From assembly GCA_051888775.1 (NCBI GenBank), contig JBJFCE010000083.1, positions 1-35,175 of the forward strand: a stretch of 35,175 nucleotides of DNA, in the 5' to 3' direction. The notes beneath the pieces were generated by a model. The model ran no database searches and was not told the DNA's origin. It worked only from the letters and a program-made list of their open reading frames with translations. A program made the position numbers and the translations under genes. Every line of letters starts with the position of its first letter. The first letter of the stretch is position 1. Positions 18,148 through 24,816 of the stretch are shown here, in pieces. Source of the stretch: JBJFCE01 sp051888775 (GTDB lineage: Bacteria > Bacillota > Clostridia > Lachnospirales > Lachnospiraceae).

Positions 18148-18178
18148 TGATATGATAGTTCAGATGTCTGTCAGACAT
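18148..18178 (+). promoter_or_regulatory. Extended -10 promoter with operator-like palindrome upstream of nfnA
   Basis: TGATATGAT (18148-18156) matches an extended -10; the -35 is weak. A perfect palindrome ATGTCTG-T-CAGACAT (18164-18178) lies exactly where transcription would begin, a typical repressor position. It does not resemble the Rex consensus. The regulator is unknown. Confidence 0.5.
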
Positions 18179-18216
18179 TAATAGATAGAACTATGGAGAG
18201 AAACCGGGAGGAATGT

Positions 18217-19095
18217 ATGTACAAGATATTGAAAGCAGAAGAACTGACGACAAATATCTATCTGATGGTAGTTGAGGCAAAGAGGATCGCAGCATCCTGT
18301 CTGCCGGGGCAGTTCGTAATTGTAAGAACAAGTGAGGACAGTGAGCGTATTCCGTTAACAATTTGCGATTATGACAGAGAAGCAGGAACGATTACGATCG
18401 TATTCCAGACGGTAGGTGCATCTACATTGAAAATGAGCAGCTTAAAAGCTGGCGACAGCTTCCATGACTTTGTAGGTCCGCTCGGATGCCCTTCCGAACT
18501 GACGAAAGAAACGGCAGAGGATCTGAAAAAGAAAAATATTTTATTTGTTGCAGGCGGTGTCGGTACTGCACCTGTATATCCGCAGGTAAAATGGCTGCAT
18601 GAGAACGGTGTGGATGCCGATGTTATTGTCGGTGCCAAGACCAAGGATCTTCTGATTCTGGAGAATGAGATGAAGGCTGTTGCCGGTAATCTGTATGTGA
18701 CGACGGATGACGGCTCCTACGGCAGAAGCGGTATGGTAACACAGACGATCAAGGATCTGGTCGATGAAGGTAAGCATTATGATGTCTGCATCGCAATCGG
18801 ACCGATGATCATGATGAAATTCGTATGTAAAATGACAGAGGAACTGAATATTCCTACCATTGTCAGCCTGAACCCGATTATGGTTGACGGAACCGGTATG
18901 TGTGGTGCGTGCCGTGTTACGGTTGGCGGAGAAGTGAAGTTTGCGTGTGTGGACGGACCGGAATTTGACGGACACAAAGTAAACTTTGATGAAGCGATGA
19001 AGCGTCAGCAGATTTATAAAACCGCAGAAGGACGTGCTTATCTCGCAGCAAAAGAAGGCGCGACACACCATGGCGGCTGCGGAAACTGCAACTGA
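18217..19095 (+). CDS. nfnA: NADH-dependent ferredoxin:NADP+ oxidoreductase, small subunit
   Basis: The FAD/[2Fe-2S] subunit of the electron-bifurcating NfnAB complex, which couples NADPH, NAD+ and ferredoxin. The family also resembles dihydroorotate dehydrogenase electron-transfer and sulfide dehydrogenase subunits. I chose ATG 18217 (GGGAGGA just upstream); an ATG at 18193 has no ribosome site. The 292 residues contain an FAD-binding barrel with GQFVIVRT (31-38), IPLTICDYD (45-53) and VGPLG (86-90), the NAD-binding AGGVGTAPVYPQVKWL (112-127), and the iron-sulfur site with C229, C232 and C244 preceded by D224. An extra C-terminal tail, HHGGCGNCN, adds two cysteines. nfnB follows at once. Confidence 0.93.
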   Translation: MYKILKAEELTTNIYLMVVEAKRIAASCLPGQFVIVRTSEDSERIPLTICDYDREAGTITIVFQTVGASTLKMSSLKAGDSFHDFVGPLGCPSELTKETAEDLKKKNILFVAGGVGTAPVYPQVKWLHENGVDADVIVGAKTKDLLILENEMKAVAGNLYVTTDDGSYGRSGMVTQTIKDLVDEGKHYDVCIAIGPMIMMKFVCKMTEELNIPTIVSLNPIMVDGTGMCGACRVTVGGEVKFACVDGPEFDGHKVNFDEAMKRQQIYKTAEGRAYLAAKEGATHHGGCGNCN

Positions 19096-19140
19096 TCGCG
19101 AAATGTGAAACATACAGGATAACAGACGATGGAGGATATC

Positions 19141-20526
19141 ATGGACGTATTAAAGAAAGTGCCTGTTGCAGAACAGGATGCAAAGGAAAGAGCAACAAAC
19201 TTTAAAGAAGTTTGTCTCGGATATACAAAAGAAGAAGCAATGGAGGAAGCCGCACGCTGCATTAATTGTAAGAATGCACAGTGTATGAAAGGCTGTCCGG
19301 TTTCTATTAATATTCCGGGCTTTATCGAGCAGGTAAAGCTTGGCAACTTTGAAAAAGCATATGAGATCATTTCCGAATCCAGTGCGCTTCCTGCTGTCTG
19401 CGGACGTGTCTGCCCGCAGGAAAGCCAGTGTGAAGGAAAATGTATCCGCGGAATCAAGGGCGAGCCGATTTCCATCGGTAAGCTGGAGCGTTTTGTGGCA
19501 GACTGGGCACGTGAAAACGGAATCAGCCCGAAAACGGCGTCAGAGAAAAAAGGCAAAAAGGTAGCAGTGATCGGTTCCGGTCCTGCGGGTCTTACCTGTG
19601 CGGGGGATCTGGCAAAAATGGGCTACGATGTTACAATCTTTGAAGCACTGCATGAAGCCGGCGGTGTTCTTGTATACGGAATTCCCGAATTCCGTCTGCC
19701 CAAAGATGCAGTCGTAAAGAAAGAAATCGAAAATGTAAAAGCACTCGGCGTTAAGATCGAGACAAACTGTGTTGTCGGTAAATCCGTAACAATTGATGAA
19801 TTGATGGAAAAAGAAGGATTTGAAGCTGTATTTATCGGATCCGGTGCAGGACTTCCGAAGTTCATGGGAATTCCCGGAGAGCAGGCAAACGGAGTATTTT
19901 CCGCAAACGAGTACCTGACCAGAAGCAATCTGATGAAAGCGTTTAACGAAGATTCCGATACGCCGATCATGAGAGGCAAGAAGGTTGCGGTTGTCGGCGG
20001 CGGTAATGTTGCCATGGATGCTGCAAGAACCGCACTTCGTCTCGGCGCAGAGGTGCATATCGTATATCGCAGAAGCGAAGAAGAACTTCCTGCCCGTGTG
20101 GAAGAAGTGCATCATGCAAAAGAAGAAGGTATCATCTTTGATTTATTGACTAATCCGGTCGAAATCTTAGAAGACGAGAATAACTGGGTAAAGGGAATCA
20201 AGTGCGTGAGAATGGAGCTTGGTGAGCCGGATGCATCGGGAAGAAGAAGTCCGATTGTAATTGAGGGTAGCGAATTTGTGATCGATGTGGATACGGTAAT
20301 CATGTCCCTCGGAACCTCGCCGAATCCGCTGATATCTTCTACAACAGAAGGATTGGAGATCAACAAGCGCAGATGTATCATTGCGGATGAAGAACATGGA
20401 AAGACCACAAAGGAAGGCGTTTTTGCCGGTGGTGATGCGGTAACGGGAGCCGCTACCGTAATCCTTGCCATGGGTGCCGGAAAGACTGCCGCAAAAGGAA
20501 TTGACGAATATTTATCACAAAAATAA
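19141..20526 (+). CDS. nfnB: NADH-dependent ferredoxin:NADP+ oxidoreductase, large subunit
   Basis: The large, GltD-like subunit of NfnAB, carrying the bifurcating FAD and two [4Fe-4S] clusters. ATG 19141 is preferred because GGAGGA lies 5 nt upstream and homologues start MDVLKKVP; the in-frame ATG at 19129 is an alternative. Of 461 residues, the N-terminal cluster-binding domain has cysteines at 40, 43, 48 and 52 and at 87, 91, 97 and 101. The FAD site is GSGPAG (145-150) followed by EAGGVLVYGIPEFRLPK. The NADPH site is VVGGGNVAMDAARTALRLG. It could be mistaken for glutamate synthase small subunit, but pairing with nfnA and the absence of a large glutamate synthase gene favour NfnB. Confidence 0.93.
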   Translation: MDVLKKVPVAEQDAKERATNFKEVCLGYTKEEAMEEAARCINCKNAQCMKGCPVSINIPGFIEQVKLGNFEKAYEIISESSALPAVCGRVCPQESQCEGKCIRGIKGEPISIGKLERFVADWARENGISPKTASEKKGKKVAVIGSGPAGLTCAGDLAKMGYDVTIFEALHEAGGVLVYGIPEFRLPKDAVVKKEIENVKALGVKIETNCVVGKSVTIDELMEKEGFEAVFIGSGAGLPKFMGIPGEQANGVFSANEYLTRSNLMKAFNEDSDTPIMRGKKVAVVGGGNVAMDAARTALRLGAEVHIVYRRSEEELPARVEEVHHAKEEGIIFDLLTNPVEILEDENNWVKGIKCVRMELGEPDASGRRSPIVIEGSEFVIDVDTVIMSLGTSPNPLISSTTEGLEINKRRCIIADEEHGKTTKEGVFAGGDAVTGAATVILAMGAGKTAAKGIDEYLSQK

Positions 20527-20537
20527 AAAATGACAGG

Positions 20538-20563
20538 AGAGGCGCGTGTTTTCGCGCCTTTTC
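20538..20563 (+). terminator. Intrinsic terminator after nfnB
   Basis: AGGCGCG (20540-20546) pairs with CGCGCCT (20553-20559) around a 6-nt loop, followed by a short T-rich run. It closes the nfnAB transcript. Confidence 0.8.
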
Positions 20564-20599
20564 TTACTTACGGTATGGGAAATAGGGAGGTTACTGATT

Positions 20600-21649
20600 A
20601 TGCCATGGTGTCCGGTATGTAAAAATGAATATAAAGAGGGGATCAAAATCTGTGCGGAGTGCAAAGTAAAACTTGTAAAGGAATTGCCCTCCGAAAATGA
20701 GGTGTACATCTGTAGCGGGGCAAAGCCGCTGATTGAACGCCTTGCAGAATATCTGAATTACAGCGATATTTCGGCAAAGGTCAGACCGGAGGAAAACGGA
20801 GACGAGTTGCTGACGGAAGAAGCGTCTGTGGAAGATGAGTCTGTGGAAGAAGCGCCTGTAGAAGATGTACAGGAACGGGCAATGCTGTTTGTATCTTCCA
20901 AGCAGGAGAAAATTGCGAAAAGGGCAGTCCGGATCTTTATGATTGAGGAACAGGAACGCATGAAGACAAAAGAAGTACAGAATCCCAAAGCTGCCGCTAC
21001 AGAAGAAGGCATGATGGCGGAATCGGCTCCTGATGATTTTGAAGAAGGAACAAATGAAACAGAAATAAACGAAACAGAAACAGATGCGGAAAATGCAGAT
21101 GATGAATCCAGGGAAGATGAATCCGATTCCGATGAGCAGACCGGGCAACCGGTAGTTAAGAGACAAAGTACGGCTATATATAAGAATCGCGCCGATAAGG
21201 CAGAGGAATTTAAAAGTTCCGGGATTGTACTGTTGGTAGTCGGTATCCTTGGAATCATCTGTATGGTACTGATCGATCTTGGTATTCTGCCACTGAAACT
21301 GAATAATCTGGTGATGATGAACATTATGATGAATGTACTTTTTCTCATATTTATCATTTTCGGTGTCTACTCTCTGCGTGGTGCTAAAAAGTATGCAGGA
21401 GAGGCGGTAGAGGAAAAGAATCTGACCAAAGAAATCAAAACATGGGCTGGTGAGAATCTGAAAGCGGAAGAAGTTGACATAAAATCCGGATGTAAAGAAG
21501 ATGAAGCAGAAGAGATCGCATACTTTAAACGATACGAGTATTTGAAAAAAACGATCAGCGAGAAGTTTGTGAATCTGGAAGACAGCTATCTGGACTATCT
21601 GGCAGAAAGTATTTATCAGGATCTTTATGAGGAACAGGAAGAGGCATGA
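20600..21649 (+). CDS. Zinc-ribbon membrane protein with long acidic linker
   Basis: Not a recognised family. ATG 20600 is chosen because GGGAGG (20585-20590) precedes it and the zinc ribbon begins at once. The 349 residues contain a zinc ribbon (C4, C7, C18, C21), a small folded stretch resembling a signal-transducing DUF2007-like region (about 30-115), an acidic disordered linker of about 120-185 dominated by Glu and Asp, and two membrane segments (about 208-230 and 238-258). A soluble tail of about 90 residues ends near the start of rlmH with a 4-nt overlap (ATGA), so the two are co-translated. It is the second zinc-ribbon membrane protein here; the two flank nfnAB. Confidence 0.8.
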   Translation: MPWCPVCKNEYKEGIKICAECKVKLVKELPSENEVYICSGAKPLIERLAEYLNYSDISAKVRPEENGDELLTEEASVEDESVEEAPVEDVQERAMLFVSSKQEKIAKRAVRIFMIEEQERMKTKEVQNPKAAATEEGMMAESAPDDFEEGTNETEINETETDAENADDESREDESDSDEQTGQPVVKRQSTAIYKNRADKAEEFKSSGIVLLVVGILGIICMVLIDLGILPLKLNNLVMMNIMMNVLFLIFIIFGVYSLRGAKKYAGEAVEEKNLTKEIKTWAGENLKAEEVDIKSGCKEDEAEEIAYFKRYEYLKKTISEKFVNLEDSYLDYLAESIYQDLYEEQEEA

Positions 21650-22125
21650 ATATCACGATCGTATGTGTCGGAAAAATCAAAGAAGCTTTTTACAAAGATG
21701 CAGTAAATGAGTATGCCAAGCGCCTGAGCCGCTATTGTAAATTTCAGGTGATAGAGGTTGCAGATGAAAAGACACCGGATCAGACAACGGAGCATGAGGA
21801 AGATCTGATACGCCAAAAAGAAGCCGAACGCATTTTAAAACAGATCAAAGAGGATGCCTATGTGATTGCACTTGCAATTCAGGGGAAAAAGTTGGATTCT
21901 GTTGCTTTTTCAGAGTATATTGAGCAGCTGGGTGTTCAGGGGAAGAGCAGTCTGGTCTTTGTAATCGGAGGTTCGCTCGGACTCCACACATCTGTTTTAA
22001 AACGAGCGGATGACCGGATCAGTTTTTCTGATATGACATTTCCGCATCAGCTGATGCGTGTGATTTTGGCAGAGCAGATTTATCGGAGTTTTCGGATCAT
22101 GAACGGGGAACCGTATCATAAATAG
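21646..22125 (+). CDS. rlmH: 23S rRNA pseudouridine-1915 N3-methyltransferase RlmH
   Basis: A SPOUT-class methyltransferase that modifies position 1915 in helix 69 of 23S rRNA using SAM. The 159-residue length is exact for the family. The start MNITIVCVGKIKEAFYKDAVNEYAKRL and the SAM-knot region FVIGGSLGL followed by ISFSDMTFPHQLMRVILAEQIYRSFRIMNGEPYHK are diagnostic. The terminal codons and stop lie inside a 16-bp direct repeat (22109-22124) that recurs at 24787-24802. In staphylococci this same 3' end, in the gene called orfX, is the integration site of SCC elements, and the last codons there also include TATCATAA. The protein itself is intact. Confidence 0.97.
   Translation: MNITIVCVGKIKEAFYKDAVNEYAKRLSRYCKFQVIEVADEKTPDQTTEHEEDLIRQKEAERILKQIKEDAYVIALAIQGKKLDSVAFSEYIEQLGVQGKSSLVFVIGGSLGLHTSVLKRADDRISFSDMTFPHQLMRVILAEQIYRSFRIMNGEPYHK
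22109..22124 (+). repeat. Direct repeat (left att-like copy) at the rlmH 3' end
   Basis: AACCGTATCATAAATA covers the codons for the last residues (PYHK) and part of the stop of rlmH. It is identical to 24787-24802. Including upstream flank, 20 of 22 bases match (22103-22124 against 24781-24802). Confidence 0.9.
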
Positions 22126-22226
22126 GATTAAGTATGCTAAAATGTCTATAGGCTTTTCCGGGACAAAGAGATTATCCATAGGTCTTTATTTTGAAACCAT
22201 GATAGGAGTAATAATACAGGATAACC

Positions 22227-23582
22227 ATGAATAAAACAGGAAAACAGCAACAAGCTAATTTTCAATTTGCGGGAAAAATTGCATTAACCATGGTGGGGAG
22301 TGCACTTATTTGCATGTTTCTTCTTTTTGTGACAGGGGTGATTCCGCAAAAAGCGATCGAGGATTCCTGTAGGAAGAGCGCAGAGTATTTTAAGGAGCAT
22401 GATTTGTTTCCTTTTTTGGTGGATGGACAGTTTAATACAATTACAGAGAACTACGGAGATTGTGTTGTTGTTAACATTATGTACCATATTTCCGATGATA
22501 AAACAATGGAATCCCTGCTGAAAGCATATTATTACAATCCCGAGCAAGAATCAGTAGAGGTCAGTCTGTGGGACAGTCTGCAGGAGGAAAAAGAGCCAAA
22601 TGTGGGGTATTTCCGTTATTGGCATGGAGAGATGGTATTGATGCGACCGCTGTTCACTTTTACTGGAATTGAGGGAACAAGGTGTATACTGAGCGGAATT
22701 CTGATTTTGTTAACGATCGGAAATGCGTTTCTACTGTGGCGGCAACGCGCCAAAGCATTGGCGATATGCTACCTGCTCGGCAATTTGATTGTACAATTTT
22801 GGGTGTGCTTTTTCAGTATAGGTCATATGACGATGTTTTTGCTGATGAATATTGTAGCAGCAATCACTATCGGTATGTTTAAACGACGGAAGAATACGAC
22901 AAGTCTTTATCACAAGATATACCTATTGTTGGCGGCTTCCGGCGTATATACCTGTTTCTTTGATTTTCTGACAACAGAGACGCTAACGATTACTGTTCCG
23001 CTCCTGATGCTTCTGGTATTGCGTTATGAGGCAGGAGAATTGGATAACTTCGGCAAAGAGGTGAAGAGGTTTGTGATTTGCGGAACTCTGTGGCTCATTT
23101 CCTATGGTTCGATGTTTTTGCTCAAGTGGTTGCTGGCTGCCGGAATTCTTGGGAGACAGGCATTTTTCAGTGCAATGCAGTTAGCCGGAGAGAGAATCGG
23201 TGGTGAAGTACGGATTGGTAACTCAAATCTACATCCGGTTGCATCCGGCGCTCAGCGGTTTTTGGGTGCTTTGTGGAGAAATATGGGATCGTTGTTCCCT
23301 TTTCGAAATAAGATGTCAATGTCTGCTGCGGCAGCATGTTTCTTGGGCGTTATTTTTGTTTGCTTTGCTGTGGTGTATATGTTTCGTTGGAAGAACTTTT
23401 CGATGAAGATGATTTTGTTATGTCTTTTGCTTGGAATGGTGCCATATCTAAGATATATCGTATTGGAAAGTCATTCCTATATCCATTACTTTTTTACATA
23501 TCGCGCCCAGCTTATAACGGTTATTGCGCTTCTGTATGTTACTTATGAGTTCGGTGTGAAAAATCTGATTAAGAGAAAATGA
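22227..23582 (+). CDS. Polytopic membrane protein of unknown function (island cargo)
   Basis: I do not recognise this 451-residue protein. A first membrane segment at about 17-38 is followed by an external domain of about 100 residues. Then comes a conserved-looking RYWHGEMVLMRPL stretch (130-142) at the entrance of about eight further membrane segments. Several short polar loops contain charged residues (for example YEAGELDNFGKEVKRF and ESHSYIHYFFTYRAQ). The layout, with an N-terminal external region and an Arg/His-rich motif before the membrane core, is compatible with a GT-C-type glycosyltransferase or a polymer-export protein, but no catalytic signature can be named. It starts 101 nt after rlmH. 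Base composition is visibly more A+T-rich than in the neighbours. Confidence 0.75.
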   Translation: MNKTGKQQQANFQFAGKIALTMVGSALICMFLLFVTGVIPQKAIEDSCRKSAEYFKEHDLFPFLVDGQFNTITENYGDCVVVNIMYHISDDKTMESLLKAYYYNPEQESVEVSLWDSLQEEKEPNVGYFRYWHGEMVLMRPLFTFTGIEGTRCILSGILILLTIGNAFLLWRQRAKALAICYLLGNLIVQFWVCFFSIGHMTMFLLMNIVAAITIGMFKRRKNTTSLYHKIYLLLAASGVYTCFFDFLTTETLTITVPLLMLLVLRYEAGELDNFGKEVKRFVICGTLWLISYGSMFLLKWLLAAGILGRQAFFSAMQLAGERIGGEVRIGNSNLHPVASGAQRFLGALWRNMGSLFPFRNKMSMSAAAACFLGVIFVCFAVVYMFRWKNFSMKMILLCLLLGMVPYLRYIVLESHSYIHYFFTYRAQLITVIALLYVTYEFGVKNLIKRK

Positions 23583-23648
23583 AAGGATGTGCAACCTTCA
23601 AGAATATGTTATCGGTAATTCTAAGCTTGTATTAAAAAAATGATATGT

Positions 23649-23654
23649 TATAAT
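23649..23654 (+). promoter_or_regulatory. Extended -10 element for the secreted-protein gene
   Basis: TGTTATAAT (23646-23654) is an exact extended -10. TTGTAT at 23627-23632 gives a partial -35 with a 16-bp spacer. The secreted protein therefore probably has its own transcript start near 23661. Confidence 0.6.
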
Positions 23655-23681
23655 AGAAAGAAACAAAAGGGAGGTCTTTCA

Positions 23682-24503
23682 ATGGATAAAAGGATAATAT
23701 GTAAAAGAATGAAGGGATTCTTTGGCTTGATACTGGCGTTAGGAATAATGCTTATGTCCAGTCAGACTGTGTTGGCGGCAACATATACGATAGACACTAA
23801 TCCATTCCATGTAGGCGATACGCTGACGGTGGGGGATACGATAACAAGCAGCACTAGATCTGTGTTTGGAACAGGAATGACATTTACTGTGTACATTGAT
23901 AATGTGCAATTAGATTGGAGTGATGAACAAACCAGGAATAACTATAGACAAGCTGGTAATTTTTATTTGGCCGGAGAGCCGGGAACGACGTATTGGGTAA
24001 CAGAGTGCACAAATGTTGGTACTGCATGGGATGATGTGTGGACATGTACCTTGCGCCTTTCGTCCACTGAATACGTTGCACAAATACCAACACAAATACA
24101 TACACATTCCTACTCATGGGTTACTGTAAGAGAAGCGGACATGAACCATGAAGGCTTGGAAGCATATAGGTGTTCCTGCGGTGATGTAAAAGAGTCCAGA
24201 ATTTTCGGCTCCGATGTTGTGTTTGTATCGGGAATGCTTTCCGGAATAAAAAATGCACCGTTAGGTGGAGTGATCGAATATGAATCCGGTGAATACCACA
24301 CCATGATGGACAAGATGATTGCGCTTCTTGCAGAGAGAAGTGATGTATCCATGGTTACCACATTTACGTATAATGGAGTAAATTACAAGATGACAGTTCC
24401 GGCAGGAGTGGATTACACAGAGATGCTCTCGGATGACGAAATCTATTATGGATATTTCTATTTTGCGCTACTGACAGGAGCAACCATTGAAGTAGTGGAG
24501 TAG
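23682..24503 (+). CDS. Secreted protein of unknown function (island cargo)
   Basis: ATG 23682 is chosen because GGGAGG (23669-23674) precedes it at 7 nt and a signal peptide begins at once: basic MDKRIICKRMKG, hydrophobic core, and likely cleavage near VLA-A at about 32-33. The mature protein of about 240 residues has a beta-rich N-terminal half, a central HTHSYSWVTV...YRCSCGDVKES region (about 140-175) of a type I associate with extracellular Lachnospiraceae proteins, and a C-terminal half ending TGATIEVVE. No membrane anchor, LPXTG motif or catalytic motif is visible. Paired histidines and CxC cysteines could bind metal, but this is speculative. It lies at the right end of the putative island. 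Confidence 0.8.
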   Translation: MDKRIICKRMKGFFGLILALGIMLMSSQTVLAATYTIDTNPFHVGDTLTVGDTITSSTRSVFGTGMTFTVYIDNVQLDWSDEQTRNNYRQAGNFYLAGEPGTTYWVTECTNVGTAWDDVWTCTLRLSSTEYVAQIPTQIHTHSYSWVTVREADMNHEGLEAYRCSCGDVKESRIFGSDVVFVSGMLSGIKNAPLGGVIEYESGEYHTMMDKMIALLAERSDVSMVTTFTYNGVNYKMTVPAGVDYTEMLSDDEIYYGYFYFALLTGATIEVVE

Positions 24504-24565
24504 AATAACAGTATCGGAAAGCCGGAAATCAGAATAGACCGTACTTTTTTGAACACGGGATAAAT

Positions 24566-24583
24566 ATTGAACGATGGTTCAAT
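24566..24583. other. Perfect 7-bp hairpin in the gap before pdp
   Basis: ATTGAAC (24566-24572), GATG loop, GTTCAAT (24577-24583). It has no T tract of its own and sits just before the terminator. The whole 313-nt stretch 24504-24816 holds this hairpin, the terminator, the right direct repeat and the pdp ribosome site; I see no gene in it and no convincing promoter for pdp. Confidence 0.55.
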
Positions 24584-24591
24584 GATACAGA

Positions 24592-24632
24592 CAGAAAAAG
24601 AGGATGCTTTTTAGCTTCCTCTTTTTCTGTTG
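24592..24632. terminator. Symmetric intrinsic terminator
   Basis: A perfect 13-bp stem CAGAAAAAGAGGA (24592-24604) / TCCTCTTTTTCTG (24617-24629) encloses a 12-nt loop. Its A-rich left arm and T-rich right arm suit termination in both directions. It closes the secreted-protein transcript. Confidence 0.85.
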
Positions 24633-24777
24633 TTAAGTATAAAGGGTTGAGATTGCATAGGAGAATATTGCAACAGGCGATTATGCGTTTATCTGGTAGA
24701 AATAATTAAAATGTGGTAAAATAAACTAAATGTACGAAACTGTGACAAATACACATGGTTTTGGTCGCCAAAGAAAC

Positions 24778-24795
24778 GATACGGCAAACCGTATC
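24778..24795. other. Hairpin overlapping the right att-like repeat
   Basis: GATACGG (24778-24784), CAAA loop, CCGTATC (24789-24795): a perfect 7-bp stem that shares its right arm with the direct repeat. At the rlmH copy only ACGG/CCGT is conserved. Recombinase att cores are often flanked by such short inverted repeats; alternatively it folds in the pdp leader next to the AGGAGG. Confidence 0.5.
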
Positions 24796-24802
24796 ATAAA
24801 TA
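24787..24802 (+). repeat. Direct repeat (right att-like copy) before pdp
   Basis: AACCGTATCATAAATA, identical to the end of rlmH at 22109-22124. It is followed immediately by AGGAGG and the pdp start, so the right copy retains what looks like the original rlmH-pdp junction. Confidence 0.9.
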
Positions 24803-24816
24803 AGGAGGAACGCACC

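Larger units (their letters stand above)
22109..24802 (+). mobile_element. Putative rlmH-integrated island (SCC-like, no recombinase seen)
   Basis: About 2.7 kb lie between two identical 16-bp direct repeats, the left one formed by the end of rlmH. Contents are a polytopic membrane protein and a signal-peptide protein, both without a recognised housekeeping role, and a symmetric terminator. Recombination between the repeats would leave rlmH ending in AAA-TAA followed directly by GGAGG and the pdp start, a normal tight operon junction. No integrase, ccr gene or transposase is inside, so it is a remnant or depends on a recombinase elsewhere. The repeats are seen; mobility is inferred. Confidence 0.6.

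Noticed and set aside
20591..21357. Long - strand frames opposite the zinc-ribbon gene
   Set aside because: Serine- and phenylalanine-rich shadows of an acidic coding region; no ribosome sites or family resemblance.
24640..24730. Sigma-A promoter for pdp
   Set aside because: TAAAAT at 24717-24722 has no acceptable -35 at 16-18 bp.
22126..24786. ccr recombinase or integrase inside the island
   Set aside because: Both substantial frames encode other proteins (membrane and secreted); no resolvase or tyrosine-recombinase motif is seen.
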